Shown: positions 15,758-23,665 of the stretch, one piece after another
Numbering within the stretch: the first letter of the stretch is position 1
Layout of the letters: every line of letters starts with the position of its first letter
NCBI GenBank assembly: GCA_022842985.1
Contig: JALHON010000018.1
Span: forward strand, 1-33,734
Origin: Acidobacteriota bacterium
GTDB lineage: Bacteria > Acidobacteriota > Vicinamibacteria > Vicinamibacterales > UBA2999
Direction: 5' to 3'
Length of the DNA: 33,734 bases
Translations under genes and position numbers: made by a program
Notes under the pieces: generated by a model
The model's input: only the letters and a program-made list of their open reading frames with translations
What the model was told of the DNA's origin: nothing
Databases searched by the model: none

Positions 15758-15805
15758 CGGCGCGTCACCGGAACGACGCGCCGCCCGTGGTACCATCGCG
15801 CACCC

Positions 15806-16783
15806 ATGCGTCACATCCCGATGAGCGCGGTGGAGGACGCCGCGTCGGCCATCTACTCCGCCGTCGTGCGCACGCCGCTCGTGCGCCTGCACGTGCCCGT
15901 CTCGACGCCGGCCGGCGAGCCGGTCGAGATCTACCTGAAGCTCGAATGCCTGCAGCCCATCGGTTCCTTCAAGCTGCGCGGCGCGATGAACGCGGTGCGG
16001 CAGCTGACGCCGGCCGAACTCGCGGACGGTGTGTGGACGGTGAGCGCCGGCAATGCGGCGCAGGGCGTGGCGTTCGCCGCGCGCACCGTCGGCGCGCCGT
16101 GTTCGGTGCTCGTGATGGACACGGCGCCCGAGACCAAGGTGCGGGCCATCGAACGCCTCGGCGCCACGGTCGTGCGCGCCACCTACGACGAGTGCTGGCG
16201 CACGGTGGAAACGCACCGGTCCGACCGCATGCACGGCCACTTCGTGCATCCGTTCGACGACGATGCCTTCATCGCCGGCAACGCCACGGCCGGGCTCGAG
16301 ATCCTCGAAGACCTGCCGGATGTCTCCACCGTGGTGGCGGCGATTGGCGGCGGCGGCCTGCTCTCGGGGCTCGGCGCGGTGATGCACGCGCGGCGCCCCG
16401 ACGTGCGCGTCGTCGCGGCCGAGCCGGAAACCGCCGCCCCGCTCGCGCAGTCGCTCGCGGCCGGCGCGCCGCAACGCTTCGAGGCGTGGCGCGCGTCGTT
16501 CGTCGACGGCGCCGGCGGCAAATCGGTGCTGCCGTCGATGTGGGAATTGCTGCAGCCCACGGTGGCCGAGTCGCTCGTCGTCACCCTCGACGAGGCCGCC
16601 TGCGCCATGGCGCTCGTGGCCGATCGCCTCCACGTCATCATCGAAGGCGCCGCCGCGTGTGCCGCCGCCGCCGCGTTGTCAGGCCGCGCCGGCGCGGGCA
16701 AGGTGGTGGCCGTCGTCTCGGGCGGAAACATCGATCTCTCACGCTTCGCCCTGCTCGTCGGCGCCTGCCCCGGCGCCCGCTGA
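15806..16783 (+). CDS. Threonine/serine dehydratase family PLP enzyme
   Basis: A 325-residue fold-type II PLP enzyme. The cofactor lysine is in PIGSFKLRGA (Lys56). SAGNAAQGVAFAAR follows, with the asparagine that binds the substrate carboxylate. VVAAIGGGGLLSG is the phosphate-binding glycine loop, and VVAVVSGGNID is near the C-terminus. This is the layout of catabolic threonine dehydratases and serine racemases/dehydratases: there is no C-terminal ACT-like domain, so it is not the isoleucine-regulated biosynthetic IlvA. The reaction would give 2-oxobutyrate (or pyruvate) and ammonia. TACCAT (15791-15796) lies 9 nt before the ATG and there is no Shine-Dalgarno site. An ATG five codons later is an alternative start. 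It is divergent from the DmpA gene. Confidence 0.85.
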   Translation: MRHIPMSAVEDAASAIYSAVVRTPLVRLHVPVSTPAGEPVEIYLKLECLQPIGSFKLRGAMNAVRQLTPAELADGVWTVSAGNAAQGVAFAARTVGAPCSVLVMDTAPETKVRAIERLGATVVRATYDECWRTVETHRSDRMHGHFVHPFDDDAFIAGNATAGLEILEDLPDVSTVVAAIGGGGLLSGLGAVMHARRPDVRVVAAEPETAAPLAQSLAAGAPQRFEAWRASFVDGAGGKSVLPSMWELLQPTVAESLVVTLDEAACAMALVADRLHVIIEGAAACAAAAALSGRAGAGKVVAVVSGGNIDLSRFALLVGACPGAR

Positions 16784-16824
16784 CTGCGGTCCTGGCCGCG
16801 ACCAACCGATACTGAGGTGTGCCG

Positions 16825-16847
16825 GGCTGGCGCCTGCGGTGCCAGCC
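16825..16847 (+). terminator. Hairpin after the dehydratase gene
   Basis: GGCTGGC (16825-16831) pairs with GCCAGCC (16841-16847) around a 9-nt loop, 41 nt after the stop. It is followed by TCCCTGTTG, only weakly T-rich. A moderate terminator candidate. Confidence 0.4.
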
Positions 16848-16864
16848 TCCCTGTTGACCGACGT

Positions 16865-16892
16865 CCCGGGCCCCGTGCCCCGAGCCCCGCCA
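16865..16892 (+). repeat. C-rich heptanucleotide array before glgP
   Basis: Four in-phase 7-mers, CCCGGGC, CCCGTGC, CCCGAGC and CCCGCCA, end 4 nt before the glgP ATG. All share CCC and most the pattern CCCGNGC. The same unit is found before rimO and inside rimO. It replaces the place where a ribosome binding site would be expected. Confidence 0.5.
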
Positions 16893-16896
16893 CGAT

Positions 16897-19023
16897 ATGG
16901 AACGTTTCGCCATTCCTTTCCCCAGCCGCATCCACCGCATCGGCGAACTCGCCACCGACGTCTGGTGGAGCTGGCAGCCCGGCGCCCGCCAGCTCTTCCG
17001 CCAGCTCGACCTCGCGGCGTGGCGCTCCACCGCCCACAACCCGGCGCGCATGCTGCGCACGATCGGCGCCGAGACGCTGCAGCGCGCGGCGGACGATCCG
17101 GCATTCGTGAAGATGTACGACGCGGCCATCAGCGGCCTCGACGCGGCCCGGCACCCGGAACAGTCGTGGTGGAAGTCCGAGGGGCCGGACCTCGGCGGCA
17201 AGGTCATCGCCTACTTCTCGGCCGAGTTCGCCCTGCACCAGTCGCTGCCGATCTACGCCGGCGGCCTCGGCGTGCTGGCCGGCGACCACTGCAAGGAAGC
17301 CAGCGACCTCGGCGTGCCGCTCGTCGGCATCGGGTTCATGTACCCGCAGGGCTACTTCCATCAGCGCGTCTCGACCGACGGCTGGCAGCAGGAACACTAC
17401 GAGCGCATCAACTGGGCCGATGCGCCGATTGAGACGGCCATCACGCCCGATGGCAAGCCCTGCATCACGGCCGTGCCGCTCGGCGACCGCACGGTGCTCG
17501 CCGCCGTGTGGCGCGTGCGCGTCGGCCACGTGCGCCTCTTCCTGCTCGACACCGACCTCGAAGAGAACGCGCCGTGGGACCGCGAGCTCTCGGCGCGCCT
17601 CTACGGCGGCGACCGCGAGACGCGCATCCAGCAGGAAGTCATCCTCGGCATCGGCGGCGTGCGCGTGCTGCGCGCGATGGGCCTCGAACCCGCCGTCTGG
17701 CATCTGAACGAAGGCCACGCCGCTTTCGTCGTGCTGCAGCGCATCCGCGAACACATCGAACAGGGCCTGTCGTTCGACGACGCCCTCGAGATGGTGCGCA
17801 AGAGCACCGTGTTCACCACGCACACGCCGGTGCCGGCCGGTCACGACGCCTTCCCCTACCATCTGGTCGAGAAGCACCTCGCCGGCTGCTGGGGCGATCT
17901 CGGCCAGCATCGCGCCCGCTTCCTCGCGCTCGGCGAACACGACAGCGGCCACGGCTCGATGTTCAACATGACGGCGCTCGCCATGCGGGCGGCCGGCGGC
18001 ATCAACGCCGTGAGCGAGCTGCACGGCCACGTCACGCGCGAGATGTGGCAGGGCATGTGGCCCGGCCGGCCGGTGGACGCGGTGCCGGTGCAGGCCATCA
18101 CCAACGGCGTGCACGTGCCGACGTGGGTGGCGGCCAACGTCCGCGATCTGCTCACCGACCACCTCGGCGAAGACTGGATCCGCCGCGTGGACGACCCGGC
18201 CACGTGGCAGCGCTTCGACGCGATTCCCGACGCCGAGCTGTGGCGCGTGCGATTGACGCTGCGTGACGCGCTCTTCGCCTGGATCCGCGAGCGCGCCCGC
18301 CAGCGCTGGACGATCGAACGCGTGGCTCCGCCGCGCGTCGTCACGCACGGAGCGATGCTCGACCCCGACGCGCTCACGATCGGCTACGCGCGGCGTTTCG
18401 CGCAGTACAAGCGCCCCGAGCTCATCTTCCACGACGTCGAGCGCCTGGCCCGCATCCTGACCGCGCCCGGCCGCCCCGTGCAGATCGTGTTCGCCGGCAA
18501 GGCGCATCCGGCCGACGACCCGGCCAAGCACCATCTGCAGCGCGTCTTCCGCCGCGCCCTCGATCCGATGTTCGGCGGCCGCGTCGCCTTCATCGACGAC
18601 TATGACCTGCACGTCGCCCACCTGCTCGTGCAGGGCTGCGACGTGTGGCTCAACAACCCCCGCAAGCCGCTCGAGGCGAGCGGCACGAGCGGCATGAAGG
18701 CGGCCCTGAACGGCGTGCCGCACCTGAGCATCGGCGACGGCTGGTGGGCCGAAGGCTACACCGGCGACAACGGCTGGCTCATCGAAGGCGGCGCCAACGC
18801 CAACGACCACGACGCGGCCGACCGGGCCGACGCCGAGGCCCTCTACACCCTGCTCGAACGCGACGTCGTGCCGGCCTTCTACGACCGCGACCAGGCGGGC
18901 GTGCCGGCGGCGTGGATGCGGGTCGTGCGTGAAGCCATGCGCACGAACCTGCCACGCTTCTCCACGGCGCGCATGCTGAAGGAATACGTGCGCCGGCTGT
19001 ACGCGCCGGCGGCGTCGCGGTAG
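16897..19023 (+). CDS. glgP: Alpha-glucan (glycogen/maltodextrin) phosphorylase, GT35
   Basis: Releases glucose 1-phosphate from the non-reducing ends of alpha-1,4-glucans. At 708 residues it belongs to the short bacterial/archaeal subfamily, not the roughly 800-residue MalP/GlgP type. It starts with the subfamily's IGELATDVWWSWQPGARQLF segment. IAYFSAEFALHQSLPIYAGGLGVLAGDH in pieces around residues 106-135 is the conserved N-terminal core. WHLNEGHAAF and HTPVPAGHDAF follow, and the PLP lysine is Lys601 in EASGTSGMKAALNG, with NNPRKPLEASGTS just before it. All expected catalytic features are present. There is no Shine-Dalgarno site: the ATG follows a heptanucleotide array. The neighbours are not glycogen genes, so its supply of glucan must come from elsewhere. 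Confidence 0.92.
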   Translation: MERFAIPFPSRIHRIGELATDVWWSWQPGARQLFRQLDLAAWRSTAHNPARMLRTIGAETLQRAADDPAFVKMYDAAISGLDAARHPEQSWWKSEGPDLGGKVIAYFSAEFALHQSLPIYAGGLGVLAGDHCKEASDLGVPLVGIGFMYPQGYFHQRVSTDGWQQEHYERINWADAPIETAITPDGKPCITAVPLGDRTVLAAVWRVRVGHVRLFLLDTDLEENAPWDRELSARLYGGDRETRIQQEVILGIGGVRVLRAMGLEPAVWHLNEGHAAFVVLQRIREHIEQGLSFDDALEMVRKSTVFTTHTPVPAGHDAFPYHLVEKHLAGCWGDLGQHRARFLALGEHDSGHGSMFNMTALAMRAAGGINAVSELHGHVTREMWQGMWPGRPVDAVPVQAITNGVHVPTWVAANVRDLLTDHLGEDWIRRVDDPATWQRFDAIPDAELWRVRLTLRDALFAWIRERARQRWTIERVAPPRVVTHGAMLDPDALTIGYARRFAQYKRPELIFHDVERLARILTAPGRPVQIVFAGKAHPADDPAKHHLQRVFRRALDPMFGGRVAFIDDYDLHVAHLLVQGCDVWLNNPRKPLEASGTSGMKAALNGVPHLSIGDGWWAEGYTGDNGWLIEGGANANDHDAADRADAEALYTLLERDVVPAFYDRDQAGVPAAWMRVVREAMRTNLPRFSTARMLKEYVRRLYAPAASR

Positions 19024-19034
19024 GTCATGGCCGA

Positions 19035-19064
19035 TTGCGCTCGCCGGCGGGCGGCCGGTACAAT
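19035..19064 (+). promoter_or_regulatory. Promoter of the zinc-ribbon gene, predicted leaderless
   Basis: TTGCGC (19035-19040), an 18-nt spacer and TACAAT (19059-19064), then 6 nt to the ATG at 19071. This is one of the clearest cases in the window of a promoter that starts the mRNA at the start codon. Confidence 0.55.
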
Positions 19065-19070
19065 GGTCTG

Positions 19071-19532
19071 ATGTCCCGCAAGACCACGAGCAACAAGGTG
19101 CACTGCGCGCTCTGCGGCGCCAAGGACGTCACCGAACCCAAAGGCGAGGAGCGCTACTGCGCCGATTGCTGGGACAAGAAGATCGCGGTCGAGGAGATCG
19201 TGGCGCGCGAGTTCGTGCTCAAGCGCTACATCCGCGCGCACAGCGCCGAGAAGTACCTCATCTACCACTCGACCCAGAAGCCGCCGTGCGGGCAGCTCAT
19301 CGTGGTGGACGACGGCTACGACCTCTTCCTCACGATGACGCTCTACCCCAACTTCTCGTGGGACGATCCGGCCTATCATCTGGAGGGCGACCCCGAGGGC
19401 CGCACCTTCGCCGAACTGCTCGTGGACGTGGTGGCCACCGAGGTCATCGAGCCCTGGGGCGGCGGCAAGTGGCATCTGGAGGTCTTCCGCTCGGCCACGG
19501 CCGAACCGGAGGACTGGAACGGCGAGATGTAA
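19071..19532 (+). CDS. Zinc-ribbon protein of unknown function
   Basis: A 153-residue cytoplasmic protein. Near the N-terminus is a compact four-cysteine knuckle, CALCG then, 14 residues later, CADCW, the spacing of a small zinc ribbon. A basic helix follows (EIVAREFVLKRYIRAHS), then a mixed alpha/beta domain rich in aromatic and acidic residues (YLIYHSTQKPPCGQLIVVDD, LTMTLYPNFSWDDPAYHLE) and ending EPWGGGKWHLEVFRS. There is no signal peptide or membrane segment. I do not recognise the family. It stands alone between glgP and a small secreted protein, with its own promoter. The ribbon could bind nucleic acid or a protein; neither is shown. Confidence 0.75.
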   Translation: MSRKTTSNKVHCALCGAKDVTEPKGEERYCADCWDKKIAVEEIVAREFVLKRYIRAHSAEKYLIYHSTQKPPCGQLIVVDDGYDLFLTMTLYPNFSWDDPAYHLEGDPEGRTFAELLVDVVATEVIEPWGGGKWHLEVFRSATAEPEDWNGEM

Positions 19533-19547
19533 GGGACAGGGTCTGGC

Positions 19548-19558
19548 TGCTATATACT
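19548..19558 (+). promoter_or_regulatory. Extended -10 promoter of the small secreted-protein gene
   Basis: TGC followed by TATATACT gives either TGn-TATATA or TATACT (19553-19558). The transcript would begin about 45 nt before the ATG at 19610 and carry GGAGGA (19597-19602), a strong ribosome binding site 7 nt before that ATG. Confidence 0.5.
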
Positions 19559-19609
19559 CCACACCAGCTGGCGGCCACGGGAGCCGTCGCACGATCGGAG
19601 GAAATGTCG

Positions 19610-20044
19610 ATGAAGCGCTTTGGGCAGTTCATGTTGGCCGTTGCAGTCGCGGGCCTGGTCACCGGTGAGGCCTCGGCCCAGGAGCGCAAGCTCATTCCGC
19701 CGATTCGGGGCGAGGCGACGCTGGACATCACCAAGCCGAACACGAAGCTGTCGGGCACCGAGGTGGTGACGGTCATCACCGTGCGCAACCCGGCAACCAC
19801 CGGCGCCATCGCCGGTCTCAAGGTCGAAGAGAACTGGTACGACAAGAAGCGCAACCCCGTGGGTGGCGACGTCTACCGGCACCGCAGCCCGCTCAAGGCC
19901 GGTGAGACCGTGACCATCACGCTGCGCACGCCGCGCAATCCGAACATGGACACGAACCAGTACCAGTTCACGCACGCCAACGGCACCATCAAGACGAACG
20001 TCGTGCCGAAGATCGACGTGCCCGCCGCGACGCCGCCGAAGTAA
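19610..20044 (+). CDS. Small secreted FxLYD-like beta-sandwich protein
   Basis: The 144-residue product has a signal peptide (MKRFGQFMLAVAVAGLVTGE, cleaved near ASA-QE). The rest is an all-beta domain: VVTVITVRNPATTGAIAGLKVEENWYD, a polar turn, then YRHRSPLKAGETVTITLRTP. This resembles FxLYD/immunoglobulin-like domains that carry a W/Y-Y-D strand and a hydrophobic 'AGET' strand. It probably acts in the periplasm or at the cell surface; no partner is evident. The start is the second of two ATGs (19610, not 19604), because GGAGGA is correctly spaced only from it. A perfect terminator follows 23 nt after the stop. Confidence 0.75.
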   Translation: MKRFGQFMLAVAVAGLVTGEASAQERKLIPPIRGEATLDITKPNTKLSGTEVVTVITVRNPATTGAIAGLKVEENWYDKKRNPVGGDVYRHRSPLKAGETVTITLRTPRNPNMDTNQYQFTHANGTIKTNVVPKIDVPAATPPK

Positions 20045-20067
20045 CACGGCCCGGCGCAGTACACGAC

Positions 20068-20104
20068 ACGGCCCGCGGATGCGATGCATCCGCGGGCCGT
20101 TTGT
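20068..20104 (+). terminator. Rho-independent terminator
   Basis: ACGGCCCGCGGATGC (20068-20082) pairs perfectly over 15 bp with 20086-20100 around a GAT loop. The final T of the stem and the next bases read TTTGTCTGT. It ends the small secreted-protein transcript and sits between convergent genes, so the stem may also stop the VWFA mRNA. Confidence 0.9.
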
Positions 20105-20122
20105 CTGTACCGTGCGCCCGGC

Positions 20123-22207
20123 TCAGCGCGTCGGCGGCGCCAGCACGCGCAACACCGTCTCGCGCGTCACCTGTTCCTGGTCGCCGATGCGCGCCTTGCC
20201 GGTCACCCGCAGCACGTAGAGGCCCGGCGGCACCTCCTTGAGCGGCACGCGCGCCGTGAAGCCGTAGCCGCCGGGGCCACCGGCCAGCTCGCTGCTGTCA
20301 CGCTCTTCCTTCGTCTCGAACACGGCCTGGCCGCCTTCCGAGCGCAGGCTGGTTTCGATGTCCACCTTGTGGGCCTGCTTGATGTTGTCGTAGAGCTCGG
20401 CGAAGAGCGCGATCTCGTCACCCTGGACGAAGTCGCGCCAGGTCGTCATGGGCCCGGGCAGCATCTTCGCCAGCGGATCCTTCGGCCGGGCCGTGGGCAC
20501 GAGCCCACTCGTCGCCGAGGTGAGCGCGAGGCCGCTCAGGGCCAGCTTCTCCTTCGTGAAGTCCGGCACGTCGAGGTCGTAGACCACCGACCCGGCGCGC
20601 TTCGTGTTGCTCTCGCGCGCCGCCACGCGCAGCTGGTAGCGGCCGGGCGGCAGGTCGATCGAGTTGAGGATGCGGAAGCCGCCGGCCCGCAGACGCTGCA
20701 CCGAATCGGGCTTCATGGCCAGGGTCAGCGTGGCCCGATCGCCCGGGAACGTCTTGCCGCCGTAGTCCGCGGCGGTGACGATGATCTCGAGCTGGTTGTT
20801 GAAGAGGCCATCTTTCTCGACGAGGTCGAGGTCGCGGGCCGCGATGAGCGTCGAGAGCACGACCGCGCCCTTGCCGGCGCCGCCCTTGAACACCGCGGCG
20901 GCGAGCGCCAGGGGCAGGGCCGACGTCGGCAGCGGGCTCGTCAGCGCGGCGCGCAGTTCCGGCGCCGTCCTGCCGTCGTCCTTCACCTCGCTGCGGCCGC
21001 GCGCCGCGACATACCCCTTGCGCGAGCGCACCGTGAGCCCGGGCCGCGTCACCTTGACCTCGATCTTGCGGAACCTGCCGTCGCGGCGTTCGTTGCTCGA
21101 GTAGTAGCCGAGCAGGTAGTAGGCGCTGTTGTCGGCCACCACGCGCTCGAAGGCCGTGGCCATGTCGTTCTGGTTCACCACGGCGAAGCCGCCGGTCTCG
21201 GTCGACAACACCCGCAGGCTGTCCTGCGATCGCTGCACCTCGTTGCCGAACGTCGTCAGCCCGAGGTTGAGCGACATGTCCTGCGGCGTATCCTGCACCT
21301 CGATCAAGTCGTCGCCGCCGGCGCCGAGGCCGCGCGGGTCGATGCCGTAGATCGACACGTTGGCGCGCGTGGCCGCCGCCACCGCGTCGCGCGAGGCCTG
21401 CAGCACGGCCGAGGCGCCGCCCGAGGTGTTGAAGACATCGAAGATGTCGTAGTCGACGCCTTCGCTGAAGTAGATGATCGCCTTGCGGCGGCCGCTGATG
21501 CCGGCCAGGTAGTTCGACAGGTTGCGCAGCGAGTCGAGCGTGGTGCGGGCCATCATGGCGCGTTCCTGATCGAACGGGTCGTCGATGCGATCGCCCTGCT
21601 GCCGCAGGCCGCGTGTGCGCTGCTCTTCGTCGAGCCGCTCGAGCGTGGACGACCGCAGCTTGCGGCCCATGAACTTGTCGACGGCGGCGAGCAGCCGGCG
21701 CTGGCTGTTGGTGAACTCCTGCGCCACGTCCGACCGGCCGCTCGTGTAGACGATGGCCGCCGTGTCGTTGGCGCCCATGTAGCGCGTCACGAACTGCCGG
21801 GCCGCCACCTTGAGGCGCTGGCTGCGCAGCGGATGGGTGTGCTGGTCGTCGAGCACGATGACGTAGACGCGGCCGTCGTAGCCGGTGATGTTGTCGGCGA
21901 CGTCGCGTTCGATGGGCGCCTTGGCGAAGAGCGGGCGCGCCTGGCGCTCGACCGGGATGTTGATGAACGAGAAGGCGTCCACCTTCTGCGGCTTGCCGTC
22001 TTCGAGCACCTGGAAGTCGGCGGCGGTGAGCCCCGGCACGAAGGCGCCCTGCCCGTCGAGCACACGGGCGTCCACCTCGACGTAGTTGATCTCCGACCGG
22101 AAGGTCACCGGCGGCTGGATCGTCTGGTCCTGAGGCGCGCCCTGGGCGCCGAGCGCGACGCCGACCGCGAGAACAGCCGACGTGACGAGCCATGTCGTAC
22201 GAGTCAT
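20123..22207 (-). CDS. VWFA-related protein of the acidobacterial type, secreted
   Basis: The 694-residue protein begins with a signal peptide (MTRTTWLVTSAVLAVGVALG, then AQGAPQ). It continues with the sequence typical of acidobacterial VWFA-related proteins: FRSEINYVEVDARVLDGQGAFVPGLTAADFQVLEDGKPQKVDAF in pieces around residues 35-80, YVIVLDDQHTH (where a metal-binding DxSxS would lie in true VWA domains), and FSEGVDYD. YYLLGYYSS and RKGYVAARGR close the VWA part at about residue 385-425. A C-terminal half with beta-sandwich strands (PGRYQLRVAARESN, PPGLYVLRVTGKARIG) follows. The role is extracytoplasmic, probably adhesion or protein-protein contact; no partner is known. AGGA 8 nt before the ATG at 22207 decides this start over three upstream in-frame ATGs. 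Confidence 0.88.
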   Translation of the reverse strand: MTRTTWLVTSAVLAVGVALGAQGAPQDQTIQPPVTFRSEINYVEVDARVLDGQGAFVPGLTAADFQVLEDGKPQKVDAFSFINIPVERQARPLFAKAPIERDVADNITGYDGRVYVIVLDDQHTHPLRSQRLKVAARQFVTRYMGANDTAAIVYTSGRSDVAQEFTNSQRRLLAAVDKFMGRKLRSSTLERLDEEQRTRGLRQQGDRIDDPFDQERAMMARTTLDSLRNLSNYLAGISGRRKAIIYFSEGVDYDIFDVFNTSGGASAVLQASRDAVAAATRANVSIYGIDPRGLGAGGDDLIEVQDTPQDMSLNLGLTTFGNEVQRSQDSLRVLSTETGGFAVVNQNDMATAFERVVADNSAYYLLGYYSSNERRDGRFRKIEVKVTRPGLTVRSRKGYVAARGRSEVKDDGRTAPELRAALTSPLPTSALPLALAAAVFKGGAGKGAVVLSTLIAARDLDLVEKDGLFNNQLEIIVTAADYGGKTFPGDRATLTLAMKPDSVQRLRAGGFRILNSIDLPPGRYQLRVAARESNTKRAGSVVYDLDVPDFTKEKLALSGLALTSATSGLVPTARPKDPLAKMLPGPMTTWRDFVQGDEIALFAELYDNIKQAHKVDIETSLRSEGGQAVFETKEERDSSELAGGPGGYGFTARVPLKEVPPGLYVLRVTGKARIGDQEQVTRETVLRVLAPPTR

Positions 22208-22292
22208 GCGCATGATCCTGGGTTGAGGCAGAGACATCACCGGACGCGGCCCGCGTCGGGGTGGCGGCCGGGTGCACGGCGCGGCACTGCTA

Positions 22293-22298
22293 AGTATA
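22293..22298 (-). promoter_or_regulatory. -10 box of the VWFA gene
   Basis: TATACT on the minus strand would start a transcript near 22286 with a leader of about 80 nt. No -35 box is clear. Between it and the opposite promoter (22299-22455) I see only GC-rich sequence with no recognisable element. Confidence 0.35.
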
Positions 22299-22455
22299 GG
22301 ACGGCGGACGGCGCGGGCCGGTTGCCCGTCGCCGGGAGCGCGGCAGAGGCGGCGGCCCGGGCCGGCGAAAACTTTCAGCGGCCGGGCTGCGTCCTAGCTG
22401 GTAGCGGCGTCGGCTCGTGGCCCGGAGTGCCCCGGCCGGACCGCGACAAACCGGC

Positions 22456-22461
22456 TATACT
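22456..22461 (+). promoter_or_regulatory. -10 box of the M24 peptidase operon
   Basis: TATACT lies 10 nt before the ATG at 22472, leaving a leader of only about 3-5 nt and no Shine-Dalgarno site. It would drive the compact operon that runs to asnS. Confidence 0.45.
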
Positions 22462-22471
22462 CGAAATTCGT

Positions 22472-23653
22472 ATGTCCCTTGACGTACCCGCCATACAGGC
22501 GGCCCTCCGCGCGTCCCGCCTCGACGGCTGGCTGCTCTACGATTTCCACGGCTCGAATCCCGTCTCGCGGCGGGTCGCCGGTCTCGGCACGACCGGGCAC
22601 ATGACCACGCGGCGGTGGTTCTACCTGGTGCCGGCCGAGGGTGAACCCCGGGGCCTCGTCCACAAGATCGAGAAGCGCACCCTGGCGCACCTGCCAGGCC
22701 GCACGATCGAGTACGCGGGCCGGGTCGAACTCGACGCCGGGCTGCGCCAGCTCCTCGCCGGGTGCGGCACGGTGGCGATGGAGTACTCGCCGCGCGCCGC
22801 CATCCCCTATGTGTCGCGGGTCGATGCCGGCACGATCGAGCTCGTGCGCGACTGCGGCGCCGCCGTGGTGTCGTCGGGCGACCTCGTGCAGCAGTTCGAG
22901 GCCATCTGGCCGGAGGGCGGGCTCACCACCCACCGTGCCGCGTCCGCGGCGCTCTACCGCATCAAGGACCGCGCCTTCGACCTCATCGCCAAGCGCCTGC
23001 GCGACCGCGTGCCGACGACCGAATACGACGTCCAGTCGGCGATGATGACGTGGTTCGGCGAGGAGGGTCTTCTGACCGACTCGGCGCCGATCGTCGCCTC
23101 GCAGGAAAACGCCGGCGATCCGCACTACCAGCCCACCGCCACCGCCGCGCGGCCGATCGGCCCGAACGAAGTGGTGCTGCTCGACCTCTGGGGCAAACAG
23201 ACGACGCCGCGCGCCGTCTACGCCGACATCAGCTGGATGGGCTTCACCGGTCCGGCCATTCCGGCGCCGGTCGAGGCCGCCTTCACGGCCATCCGCGATG
23301 CCCGCGACGCCGCCGTGGACCTCGTGACCTCGGCCGCCGCGGCCGGACGCGAGGTGCGCGGCTACGAGGCCGACGCCGCCGCGCGGGCCGTGCTGCAGCA
23401 GCGCGGCTTCGGCGGGGCCATCCTGCATCGCACGGGACACAGCCTCGGAGAAGAGGTGCACGGCAACGGCGCGCACCTCGATGACTACGAAACGAAGGAC
23501 GAACGCCGGCTGCTTCCCGGCACGGGCTTCACGATCGAGCCCGGCCTCTACTTCCCGACGTTCGGCGTGCGCACGGAAATCAATATCGCCTGGGGCCCGG
23601 CCGGCCCCGAGGTGACGGGCCCGCGGCAGACCGCCGTGGTGCCGCTGGTGTAG
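22472..23653 (+). CDS. M24-family metallopeptidase (Xaa-Pro aminopeptidase-like)
   Basis: A 393-residue cytoplasmic protein with a creatinase-like N-terminal domain (about 1-150) and a pita-bread M24 domain. All five metal ligands are visible: Asp238 (VLLDLWG), Asp252 (YADISW), His323 (HRTGHSLG), Glu356 (TIEPGLY) and Glu369 (RTEINI). Glu and His residues around HGNGAHLDDYE form the usual active-site rim. This supports an active dinuclear metallopeptidase that removes N-terminal residues before proline; creatinase-type activity is a less likely alternative. It is first in a seven-gene run, with 12 nt between its stop and the htrA ATG. Confidence 0.85.
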   Translation: MSLDVPAIQAALRASRLDGWLLYDFHGSNPVSRRVAGLGTTGHMTTRRWFYLVPAEGEPRGLVHKIEKRTLAHLPGRTIEYAGRVELDAGLRQLLAGCGTVAMEYSPRAAIPYVSRVDAGTIELVRDCGAAVVSSGDLVQQFEAIWPEGGLTTHRAASAALYRIKDRAFDLIAKRLRDRVPTTEYDVQSAMMTWFGEEGLLTDSAPIVASQENAGDPHYQPTATAARPIGPNEVVLLDLWGKQTTPRAVYADISWMGFTGPAIPAPVEAAFTAIRDARDAAVDLVTSAAAAGREVRGYEADAAARAVLQQRGFGGAILHRTGHSLGEEVHGNGAHLDDYETKDERRLLPGTGFTIEPGLYFPTFGVRTEINIAWGPAGPEVTGPRQTAVVPLV

Positions 23654-23665
23654 GTGGAGGACTCG

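Noticed and set aside
15098-15805. Long N-terminal extension of the dehydratase
   Set aside because: The open frame upstream of 15806 is antisense to the DmpA gene. The dehydratase family starts near the ATG at 15806, which has its own -10 box.
13372-16815. Frames of over 1000 codons on both strands across this block
   Set aside because: They cross several well-recognised genes on other frames (PLP enzymes, DmpA) and the tRNA, and are low-complexity. They are shadows of real genes.
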